Virus record (IMG/VR): IMGVR_UViG_3300025000_000067
Location: 1 to 64,000 of that record
DNA: 64,000 bases
From: a virus
Direction: 5' to 3' (one strand)
Position numbers and translations under genes: made by a program. Shown piece after piece: positions 7,343-13,807 of this stretch; the stretch's first letter is position 1, and every line of letters begins with the position of its first letter. The notes below the pieces were generated by a model. The model saw only the letters and a list, made by a program, of their open reading frames with translations, made no database searches and was not told the DNA's origin.

Positions 7343-7954
7343 GTGACTGAAAAAGAACATGTATCGTGGGTTAAAACACTAAAAGTAGGTGATGAGGTTT
7401 GCTATACAGTCGGTGGCTCACACATTGGCAGCAGGGGTGATACTAGGGTGGTACTGGTAAAAAAGGTAACCCCAACAGGCATGATTAGAGTTTCGGATGG
7501 TACGCTATTTAATACCCGGGGAAAAGCAAACAATGGGACGAGATGGATATTCTTAGAGGCTTTTAATGAAGTTAAGAAAGCGCAAGTAGCACGGGGGCAG
7601 ATAGTAGATAAAGCTGGTCATAGTGCTTATGTACTAAGCAGCAATAAGGTTAGCCTTTCAAAAGTCTCAAGTAGTCTTCTTCAGGAACTTGTTAACCTAG
7701 AAGCTAGGATATCTCTAAGTTTAAAAGAGCCTGCTGAGGAGACTGATGCCCAAAAGAAACTGTGTGGGTGTGGAAGAGAGTCCACGAAAGTATATACCGA
7801 TCCTCGGTTCGGTGGGACTTTGGATGTATGTGATGACTGCTATGATCTAAATGAATGTCAGGACCAGGGTCATGGTGTTACAGGTGAATCATACTCTATA
7901 GAAGAGTGCATTGAGATTTTGGAAGCTAGGGGATGGAAAAGTCACTATGACTAA
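7343..7954 (+). CDS. Hypothetical zinc-motif protein (about 203 aa)
   Basis: GTG 7343 lies nine bases after GGAG, a better placement than ATG 7316. The N-terminal 70 residues look like a small beta domain (VGDEVCYTVGG, TRVVLVKKVTPTGMI). The C-terminal part holds CGCGRESTKV and CDDCYDLNEC, which together can bind zinc. The end (SYSIEECIEILEARGW) is helical. Function unknown. Confidence 0.6.
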   Translation: MTEKEHVSWVKTLKVGDEVCYTVGGSHIGSRGDTRVVLVKKVTPTGMIRVSDGTLFNTRGKANNGTRWIFLEAFNEVKKAQVARGQIVDKAGHSAYVLSSNKVSLSKVSSSLLQELVNLEARISLSLKEPAEETDAQKKLCGCGRESTKVYTDPRFGGTLDVCDDCYDLNECQDQGHGVTGESYSIEECIEILEARGWKSHYD

Positions 7955-7960
7955 AAAACC

Positions 7961-8040
7961 ATCCACTTTTTAAAAGTTCCTATGTATGATCCCAGTAAGG
8001 GGCGGGGCAGGAAGCCCCTAAAATAACTACTGTGAGGAGT
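7961..8040 (+). promoter_or_regulatory. CRTCCACT-type dispersed promoter unit, copy B
   Basis: ATCCACTTTTTAAAA, CCTATGTATGAT, then a GGGGC...GCCCC hairpin and an A-rich stretch before the ribosome binding site of the helicase gene. Confidence 0.6.
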
Positions 8041-8048
8041 GAAAACCT

Positions 8049-10031
8049 ATGATTTTAGACTTAGTCGATGCCAAGCATGCCTTTTTCAACGGGAATACGT
8101 TCAGCTACAAAGCCCTTATTAAAGTAGTACCAGGGGCTGCATGGAATTCAAGTGACAGGCGCTGGGAGGTGCCCATAGAGAGTGTAATGGATGCTAAGCG
8201 TATTCTCCCATCCCTGCAGCTTTCTGAGGATATACAGCGCCTTGTAAAGGCTCTTGACGTTAGAAATAAGAAAGCTATTGAGCTTAAGTCAGCTGATGAG
8301 TCAAAAGCAGTTGCCACGGTTAAAGGTCTTAAAGGAACTCTACGGCCCTATCAGGCAGTTGGCAAAGCCTTCTTGGATGTTCTTCAGCAGGGGGAGGGTG
8401 CTATTCTCGGTTATGACATGGGTCTTGGGAAGTCACTGACAGGATTAGCAACGTTCTTAGACTGGAAGAATAGAGGGATTGTTGATTATTGTTTAGTAAT
8501 CTGCCCAGCGCCTCTGAAGTACTCGACATGGGAGAAAGAAGTTCAGAAGTGGACTGACCTTGAGGTAGTAATTGTCGATGGGGATAAGCCAGAAGTGGTG
8601 GAATGGGACGATGGCACAAAGGAGAAGTTAAAAGGACGGAGTTTACGAGAGGTCCAGTATCTTCAGTACCAGTACGGGGCAGCTATCATTGTTATGAACT
8701 ATGAGCTTTTTCTCCATGATAGTGAAGTTGACCGGTGGGATAAAGTTCGTGATCTAAACCAAGATGAGATAGACATGTACTTTAGATTAGCATCTGAAAA
8801 TAATGATGCAAATGGGCGAAAAGCTGACAGTGCTAAAGGGTTAGCTGTCGCAAGTAAAGCACTTGTTAAAATGCTGGTGTCTTCTGCAGAAGCAAAGGAA
8901 CATAAGATTTATGGTAAGAAGACCCCATGCCTAGCAAAGAGGCGCGTGCTTCATAACATCATACCGAGAATTAATGATCGCTGGTGTGTGATCCTTGATG
9001 AAGCTCACAGGTGTAAAAATAACAAGAGCTCAGCTGTTAAAAGAATCTTCAAAGCCCTTCCCAATGCAGGTAGAAAGATCCCAATGAGTGGAACACCCCT
9101 AGAGAACAATATCCAAGAGCTCTGGTCACTTGTAGACTTGTGTAGGCCAGGACTTTTAGGTACTCACTTTAAATTTATTGATCGTTACTGTGAGAAGGAC
9201 TTCTTCGGAACCATTGTAGGCCCTAAAGTGGGTATGATGCAGGAATTAAAGGACCGCATAGCCCCTATAATGCTTCGGAAGACAAAGGAAGAGGCTCTAC
9301 CAGACCTGCCAGAACTTACAGTCCAAGACTACTGGGTGACTATGACTCCTGAACAAACTAAGCTCTATGCTATGATCAAAGAGGGCATACTTCAGAACCT
9401 AGAAACTCAAGAGTTTTCGTACTTAGAGACTTTAGCCCAACTCACTAGGCTTCAGCAACTCCTTGATAGCCCAAGGCTCCTGAAGGAGGTCCTAGGAGAT
9501 GATACCCTGCCTATTGAAAGTGGTAAGCTGAATGAACTAGCTCATTTGATTGAAGACATAGGTCCTAAAAAATTTGTGCTCTTCAGTCAGTACAGGGAGA
9601 TGACTGATATCCTGTATAATTGGCTTATTGACTCAAAGATCCTTCAGAAGGACCAGATAGGGTACATTCATGGTGGTATGCAGGCCAGAAAAACAGCCCA
9701 AATTCAGGATGGCTTTCAAGAAGGGGATATCCAATGTGTACTCATGACGACAGCTGGTAACTATGGTCTTCAGTTGGATGCTGGAAGTTACGTCATATGT
9801 TACGATGAATTATGGAATCCTCAGAAGATGGCCCAGATATACTCGCGAGTTCACCGGAGCGGGGTTAAGAACGCAGTAATAGCCATTAATATGGTAACCC
9901 GGGGAACTTATGAGGAGAACAAGCTAAAGATCCTTGAGGGTAAGCGTGAGCTGTTCAGTGCCATGATCGACAATGATGACACAGCCTTTGCTAGTATTCT
10001 TAGTAAGGATGACTTTATAAATATGATTTAG
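8049..10031 (+). CDS. SNF2/superfamily 2 helicase-like ATPase
   Basis: The 660-aa protein has an N-terminal HARP-like or substrate domain (1-90) followed by both RecA-like halves of a Snf2-type translocase. Motif I is DMGLGKS near 125, motif II is LDEAHRCKN near 317, and motif III is MSGTPLENN near 350. The second half carries FSQYREMTDILYNWL, GLQLDAGSYVICYDELWNP and a motif VI-like QIYSRVHRSG. Such enzymes move along double-stranded DNA using ATP and are common in phage replication or recombination modules. It heads its own unit behind a dispersed promoter. Confidence 0.9.
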   Translation: MILDLVDAKHAFFNGNTFSYKALIKVVPGAAWNSSDRRWEVPIESVMDAKRILPSLQLSEDIQRLVKALDVRNKKAIELKSADESKAVATVKGLKGTLRPYQAVGKAFLDVLQQGEGAILGYDMGLGKSLTGLATFLDWKNRGIVDYCLVICPAPLKYSTWEKEVQKWTDLEVVIVDGDKPEVVEWDDGTKEKLKGRSLREVQYLQYQYGAAIIVMNYELFLHDSEVDRWDKVRDLNQDEIDMYFRLASENNDANGRKADSAKGLAVASKALVKMLVSSAEAKEHKIYGKKTPCLAKRRVLHNIIPRINDRWCVILDEAHRCKNNKSSAVKRIFKALPNAGRKIPMSGTPLENNIQELWSLVDLCRPGLLGTHFKFIDRYCEKDFFGTIVGPKVGMMQELKDRIAPIMLRKTKEEALPDLPELTVQDYWVTMTPEQTKLYAMIKEGILQNLETQEFSYLETLAQLTRLQQLLDSPRLLKEVLGDDTLPIESGKLNELAHLIEDIGPKKFVLFSQYREMTDILYNWLIDSKILQKDQIGYIHGGMQARKTAQIQDGFQEGDIQCVLMTTAGNYGLQLDAGSYVICYDELWNPQKMAQIYSRVHRSGVKNAVIAINMVTRGTYEENKLKILEGKRELFSAMIDNDDTAFASILSKDDFINMI

Positions 10032-10047
10032 GGGGAGGTAACAACTA

Positions 10048-10341
10048 GTGCCTATACAGAGTATCCAAGGGGGAGGGCATAGTGTATTTATCTCTGACGT
10101 TACAGAAGAGGAGTACAAGGCCTTTTGGGAATGGGTAGATACGCATGGTTGGTGCGGAAATGTTGGAGCAACGCTTTTCCCAAGCGATGTAGAAGGAACG
10201 GCAATGATGTACTTTGATTCTGGATTTAACCACACTTGGTATCAAGACATTGTGCCAGCTCTTGAAGAGTACTGGGGTAAAGAACGAATTATCCATGAAG
10301 TAGAGTTTTATGAAAAAGGAGATGATACTCTATGCGAATAG
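10048..10341 (+). CDS. Hypothetical protein (97 aa)
   Basis: GTG 10048 follows GGGGGAGG. The sequence contains VFISDVTEEEYKAFWEWVDTHGW and is acidic. Its 3' end overlaps the next gene. No motif is recognised. Confidence 0.55.
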   Translation: MPIQSIQGGGHSVFISDVTEEEYKAFWEWVDTHGWCGNVGATLFPSDVEGTAMMYFDSGFNHTWYQDIVPALEEYWGKERIIHEVEFYEKGDDTLCE

Positions 10342-10733
10342 AAATGACAGTTAAAGTCCTAAGAACAGGTGAAGAACACCTTGAAGAGAACCACATAGAT
10401 GATTCTGCAGATCCTGAAGTTTATGCTCAGAGCCTCATTGATGGATTTAATAGGACCCTGAGATCCCATGAAAGTGTAAGAGAGCTTTTAGGTGTAAGAA
10501 TTATTGATGGCAGTAACGCTCATACCCATGACTGGGCTAAACAGAACTTAATTACTGTCATTAATAACCGTGGAAACTATGATGTTATGAAGTGTTCAAG
10601 ATGTGGCATAACAGGTAAGCGCTTTGGTATTGGGCATGGAGTTACAGTAGACCATGCGTATAAAACTAAGGTATATGGGACTTGTGAAGGTGCATTAGCT
10701 CAAAGGGAAAAGCTACGAAAAAAGAAAAGCTAG
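10332..10733 (+). CDS. Hypothetical protein with C-terminal zinc knuckle (133 aa)
   Basis: ATG 10332 overlaps the upstream gene by ten bases. The N-terminal half is an alpha-beta domain. The C-terminal part has KCSRCGITGKRFGIGH and later GTCEG with His residues between, a plausible zinc site. Function unknown. Confidence 0.55.
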   Translation: MRIEMTVKVLRTGEEHLEENHIDDSADPEVYAQSLIDGFNRTLRSHESVRELLGVRIIDGSNAHTHDWAKQNLITVINNRGNYDVMKCSRCGITGKRFGIGHGVTVDHAYKTKVYGTCEGALAQREKLRKKKS

Positions 10734-10763
10734 TATTAGAATGAAGTTGAGGAGATGATAACC

Positions 10764-10943
10764 GTGCCCGTGGCACCAACAACCCATGAATGTACTCGTT
10801 GTGGTCTACATGGGGTAGTGGACTACTACAACATGTATGATTATCTTAAGCTACCAAAATGGGTAATTTTAAAAGTAGGGCACAGTTATGATTATCTAGA
10901 ATGCCCTAAGTGTAAGTGCCCTAATATACTATTTGTTAAGTAA
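10764..10943 (+). CDS. Small zinc-ribbon protein (59 aa)
   Basis: GTG 10764 is nine bases after GAGGAG; the ATG at 10755 abuts the ribosome binding site and is less likely. Two CxxC knuckles (ECTRCG and ECPKCKC) form a zinc ribbon. It is one of many small zinc-ribbon genes in this window. Confidence 0.55.
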   Translation: MPVAPTTHECTRCGLHGVVDYYNMYDYLKLPKWVILKVGHSYDYLECPKCKCPNILFVK

Positions 10944-10964
10944 AAGTAAAGGAGAGTGGTAACC

Positions 10965-11213
10965 GTGGAAGTCGTTCAACCTAAGCGCACAGGCAAAAAA
11001 GCTACGGCGATCATGGTTATCGAAGTCCTTGTAGAGGTCGAGGAGTCCGAGAGTTTCTATGATATGGAGGAGCAGGCCCGGGCAAAGCTTCAGAAGCACG
11101 TTGTCGAGGGCCGGGGCTTTTTCCCATTTCGAAATCATTGTGAGACGATCCATGAAATGCCCCTAGAAACGGTCATTGGCAGTACGACGATTAATCCAAG
11201 GAGGAGATGGTAA
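10965..11213 (+). CDS. Hypothetical protein (82 aa)
   Basis: GTG 10965 lies about ten bases after AAAGGAG. The product has a hydrophobic beta hairpin (ATAIMVIEVLVEVEES) and a basic end (PRRRW). No family is recognised. Confidence 0.5.
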   Translation: MEVVQPKRTGKKATAIMVIEVLVEVEESESFYDMEEQARAKLQKHVVEGRGFFPFRNHCETIHEMPLETVIGSTTINPRRRW

Positions 11214-11216
11214 GAG

Positions 11217-11717
11217 GTGGGCCGTAGTTATCTAAACAAAGAGGAGAAAAATATTGTTCTGACACTAAGTTCCTTTATAAGCTTTCTAGGCAACCAAACA
11301 ACCAACTGGAAGAAGCTTAAAAGACCAGCTAATCAGCTAAAGTATGCAAAGACAGCCAAAACTTTTTCAGAAAAAGTACTTGGTTTTTTACTGGAGGGTC
11401 TAGATCCACTTGAGGCAGAAAGAATACGAGTAGGCACGAATAGTGTGGAAGTCATTGTAAAGTATACGGATAATGCTATTAGAGCCTACAAAAACATGGA
11501 GAAGCTGGACAGTGTAACACCTATAGAAACAGACCACCTGCTCTATATAGCAGCACAAGCTATTGAGGTGTGCAAAGGGTGCGACTACAACGCTGAAGCT
11601 GTTAAGAAGTGCCCTCTGCGCTTTGTGCTAATTAAGTATGATATTCCAGTACTGGATGAGGATGCCGTGGAAACCTGCCCATACAATGACCAACAATTTA
11701 CAAACTTAACAAAATAA
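11217..11717 (+). CDS. DUF5651-like phage protein (166 aa)
   Basis: The helical N-terminal two thirds are followed by CKGCDYNAEAVKKCPLRFVL and ETCPYN, a spaced Cys pattern that resembles DUF5651 proteins of Bacillota phages. The Cys residues may coordinate zinc. It is the last gene of the helicase unit; a TTGTTCA-type element lies directly after its stop. Family identification is from memory and moderate. Confidence 0.55.
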   Translation: MGRSYLNKEEKNIVLTLSSFISFLGNQTTNWKKLKRPANQLKYAKTAKTFSEKVLGFLLEGLDPLEAERIRVGTNSVEVIVKYTDNAIRAYKNMEKLDSVTPIETDHLLYIAAQAIEVCKGCDYNAEAVKKCPLRFVLIKYDIPVLDEDAVETCPYNDQQFTNLTK

Positions 11718-11719
11718 TT

Positions 11720-11783
11720 TTGTTCATTGTTGGTTGTATTTGTTCATAAAATATGTTAGTATTACATATACTATCAGCATGGA
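11720..11783 (+). promoter_or_regulatory. TTGTTCATTGTTG element and promoter region for the HTH gene
   Basis: TTGTTCATTGTTG (11720-11732) is followed by a second TTGTTCAT (11750-11757) and by TATACTAT near 11768-11775. This is the only intergenic space upstream of the small HTH gene. Confidence 0.5.
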
Positions 11784-11798
11784 AGGAGCGAAGCTCAT

Positions 11799-12053
11799 AT
11801 GGTACTAAAACGACCAGCACCACGACGATGTAGCAAGACTGTAAGCACCGAGCGTATGCTGACCATGCAGGAGGCTATGGACTACTTAACAGACAAAGGA
11901 GTGCCTTGTAAAAGTAGGGCGACGTTCTACCGCATACTTAAGGACTTTGACATCCAGCATGTGAATGTCAACCCGAACGGGAAGAATGCAGTTCGAAGAT
12001 TTCCCCCAGAGAGTTTAGTAGAGATCCTAGAGGCTAAGGGTATCCTTCCGTAA
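11799..12053 (+). CDS. Small HTH (excisionase/MerR-like) DNA-binding protein
   Basis: The 84-aa product carries LTMQEAMDYLTDKGVPCKSRATFYRILKDF, a winged-helix layout like excisionase or MerR-type first helices, then a wing with RRFPPESLVEILEAKG. It should bind DNA specifically. It is followed directly by the structured RNA and tRNA region, so it may regulate that locus or the neighbouring early units. Start ATG 11799 follows AAGGAGCG. Confidence 0.65.
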   Translation: MVLKRPAPRRCSKTVSTERMLTMQEAMDYLTDKGVPCKSRATFYRILKDFDIQHVNVNPNGKNAVRRFPPESLVEILEAKGILP

Positions 12054-12056
12054 TAT

Positions 12057-12161
12057 GACCTGGGTAGCTCAATGGTAGAGCAACGGCCAGAGTGTACACC
12101 TTTTCCTTAGGGGAAAGCTGGTTAAGCGTGTGTTGAGGTTCGATTCCTTGCCTGGGTCCCA
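12057..12161 (+). ncRNA. tRNA-like element with replaced anticodon arm
   Basis: Acceptor ACCTGGG (12058-12064) pairs with CCTGGGT (12151-12157) using two G-U pairs. G12057 can pair with C12158 as in tRNA-His. CCA is encoded at 12159-12161. The D arm is GCTC-AATGGTA-GAGC and the T arm is TGAGG-TTCGATT-CCTTG. Where a 17-nt anticodon arm is expected there is a segment of about 50 nt folding as GGCCAG/CTGGTT around a CTTTTCC-TTAG-GGGAAAG hairpin. No conventional anticodon loop is seen. It could be a decayed tRNA, a tRNA mimic or part of the larger folded RNA here. Confidence 0.55.
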
Positions 12162-12186
12162 AAAAATATAAGTCGTTCAAATTATC

Positions 12187-12260
12187 AGCGGGATAGAGTA
12201 AAGGTAGCTAGTTAGAGAAATCTTCTAGTGAAGAAGGTTCGATTCCTTCACCCGTGCCTA
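12187..12260 (+). ncRNA. Degenerate second tRNA-like element
   Basis: A T arm GAAGG-TTCGATT-CCTTC (12233-12249) is perfect. An anticodon-like arm TTAGA-GAAATCT-TCTAG has a 7-nt loop but lacks U33. The D arm and acceptor each contain mismatches, and CCTA replaces CCA. It looks like a tRNA pseudogene or a tRNA-shaped domain of a larger RNA. Confidence 0.4.
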
Positions 12261-12261
12261 G

Positions 12262-12475
12262 ACTATAAGGGGAGTGAAGCAAAACCATTCCCTCTTATAT
12301 AGATTAAAGGTAATTCTTTAATCCGCTCCTAGTTACCTTATTAGGTCGCTGAGATGGAGTGAGGTAGGATGAGTAACTGAAGTCTGCGTAAAAGAACCGC
12401 TTCCCTCGATGGTTGCAGACAAGGCGATAAGATAATCGCGGGTAAAACTTGTCTACCCATCCTCCCTACCAAATA
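12262..12475 (+). ncRNA. Densely folded noncoding segment with alternative stems
   Basis: Perfect helices include GATTAAAG/CTTTAATC (12302-12323), AGTTAC/GTAACT (12331-12378), GTCTGC/GCAGAC (12382-12420), GACAAG/CTTGTC (12418-12453) with an inner GCGAT/ATCGC, and GGTAG..GATG with CATC..CTACC (12363-12470). GTCTGC/GCAGAC and GACAAG/CTTGTC share three bases and exclude each other, as in switching RNAs. No reading frame is supported. Confidence 0.5.
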
Positions 12476-12476
12476 A

Positions 12477-12552
12477 TGGCGCGTAACTCAGTGGTTAGAG
12501 TGCCGAGCTTATACCTCGGAAGTCGTTGGTTCAAACCCAACTGCGCCAACCA
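12477..12552 (+). tRNA. tRNA-Ile, anticodon UAU
   Basis: All four arms are regular: acceptor TGGCGCG/TGCGCCA, D arm ACTC-AGTGGTTA-GAGT, anticodon arm CCGAG-CTTATAC-CTCGG and T arm GTTGG-TTCAAAC-CCAAC. Discriminator A and CCA are encoded at 12549-12552. Anticodon UAU reads AUA directly. Most bacteria instead read AUA with a lysidine-modified CAU tRNA, so this phage supplies an unusual decoder for a codon its genes use often. Confidence 0.92.
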
Positions 12553-12859
12553 AAAGGTATAAAGTGCCTCTTGTCAGGTACTTTAGATAAAAAACAGAGA
12601 AAGTGCCTTCAACAATCACTTGCTCTAGGGGTAAAGCCATTAGTAACCCCGCTAGGTTCAGCCTAGCAAATGGCATTCTGAATGAATGATATTATAAATG
12701 CTGAAAAGCGTGATTTTAATACGGCTTCAGAATGCCATTTGGTAGGTTGAAATTTTAGCAGCCTGCGAACGTGCAAAGAGAATCAAGTTTCACGCATTGA
12801 GAAACGAGAATTGAGAAATGAGAGAAGAGAGCACGGCAGTATGAAAGGAGCAAATTTCT
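12553..12859 (+). ncRNA. Folded region downstream of the tRNA
   Basis: Helices are AAAGTGCCT/AGGTACTTT (12561-12584, one G-U), GCTAGG/CCTAGC (12651-12667) and a 16-bp perfect stem CAAATGGCATTCTGAA with its complement (12667-12682 with 12726-12741). A purine-rich leader follows before the next gene. No gene is seen until 12860. It may continue the RNA that begins at 12057. Confidence 0.45.
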
Positions 12860-13582
12860 ATGTGTGCATTAAGAGCAACACGCCCAACAGCAGCCCCGGC
12901 AGCGGTAGTAAATCAGATCCCAACTGGTGTAGATCCAGCAGCAGCCCAAGCAGCAGCCCAAGCAGCAGCCCAAGCAGCAGCCCAAGCAGCACCTGACCCT
13001 GTAAATAACACCCCAGTAGTTCAAGGTAGTGGAGCGGTAGCAGTACCGGGGACAGTCCAAGACCTTAACGCCGGAATCCTTGATAACATTGAAGGTATGG
13101 GAAACACCGGAAACTTTGTTACCATGGATGGATCAGATTTTCTGTTCAAAGCAGATAACACAGTAACACAAAGCATTGAGTTAGTCGTTACTTATGGTAA
13201 GCGATACTATCAGTGGGTTGAGGAGCTTCCTGGTGGAGTTAACATTTATCATGACAGCGATGTTAAGCTTGATGATCGATACAAACTCAGGTTTAAAATG
13301 CACTGGTTAGAAGATGGGGCAGAGGCAGGCGACGAGCCTATCGAAATGCAGTTCCACCTACCGACTGCTTCAGCGATGCGCTTCATTGATTATGTAGGTC
13401 AACTGGCCAAGGCTGGTTTCGGAATTGGGAGTGTCGTCACTCAGGCTACCATTAGTCGCCAGATTCAGAACGGAACTACTAACCGTTACAGCCGTGCAGA
13501 GTTTACTATGATTGGCATCGTTAACCCAGATGGAACAACTAATACAGTGAACACGGGGATCACAACGGTTAATAAAAAGTAA
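12860..13582 (+). CDS. Hypothetical replication-module protein with AAAQ repeats (240 aa)
   Basis: The N-terminus is a low-complexity Ala/Pro region with four tandem AAAQ repeats, encoded by a 12-bp DNA repeat near 12938-12992. From about residue 70 a compact beta-rich domain follows (IELVVTYGKRYYQWVEELPG, YKLRFKMHWLEDGAEAG). It is encoded alone, between the RNA locus and the primase-helicase, and has its own terminator. A highly expressed single-strand-binding or accessory replication protein is possible from position and size, but no SSB motif is evident. Confidence 0.55.
   Translation: MCALRATRPTAAPAAVVNQIPTGVDPAAAQAAAQAAAQAAAQAAPDPVNNTPVVQGSGAVAVPGTVQDLNAGILDNIEGMGNTGNFVTMDGSDFLFKADNTVTQSIELVVTYGKRYYQWVEELPGGVNIYHDSDVKLDDRYKLRFKMHWLEDGAEAGDEPIEMQFHLPTASAMRFIDYVGQLAKAGFGIGSVVTQATISRQIQNGTTNRYSRAEFTMIGIVNPDGTTNTVNTGITTVNKK
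12938..12992 (+). repeat. 12-bp in-frame tandem repeat (AAAQ codons)
   Basis: GCAGCAGCCCAA is repeated four times with a partial fifth unit. Confidence 0.85.
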
Positions 13583-13600
13583 GCAAGCATCATAGCGTAC

Positions 13601-13632
13601 AAAAGGCCTCTGACTAGTCAGGGGCCTTTACT
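13601..13632 (+). terminator. Terminator
   Basis: AAAGGCCTCTGA pairs with TCAGGGGCCTTT with one G-U, around a short loop. Confidence 0.75.
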
Positions 13633-13654
13633 CTTAGAAATAGGGAACTGGTAC

Positions 13655-13807
13655 ATGGGCCTAGACTCATCTTTAATTAGCTCTGTATGTAGAACGTACC
13701 GAAAGGACGCTTATACTATTTCGCAGAGGCAGAAGATGATAGACTATCCATTGTCAGGAATCTCAAAGAAAATCAGGGGGAAAGAGTATGGCAAGAGAAG
13801 CTCGTAA
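13655..13807 (+). CDS. Possible small basic protein (50 aa) overlapping the primase start
   Basis: ATG 13655 follows AGGGAAC at ten bases, and the frame MGLDSSLISSVCRTYRKDAY runs to TAA 13805, overlapping the next gene by 20 bases. It is basic and Ser-rich. Overlap and a plausible ribosome binding site support it weakly; it may instead be leader sequence. Confidence 0.3.
   Translation: MGLDSSLISSVCRTYRKDAYTISQRQKMIDYPLSGISKKIRGKEYGKRSS

Noticed and set aside
12057-12161. Ordinary tRNA with an intron
   Set aside because: The insertion is far too short for a group I intron and no conventional anticodon loop is restored by removing any segment I tried.
12938-12992. CRISPR array
   Set aside because: Units are 12 bp, perfectly tandem and in frame (AAAQ), with no spacers.
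12869-13060. Minus-strand Cys/Leu repeat reading frame
   Set aside because: It is the antisense shadow of the AAAQ repeats in the plus-strand gene.
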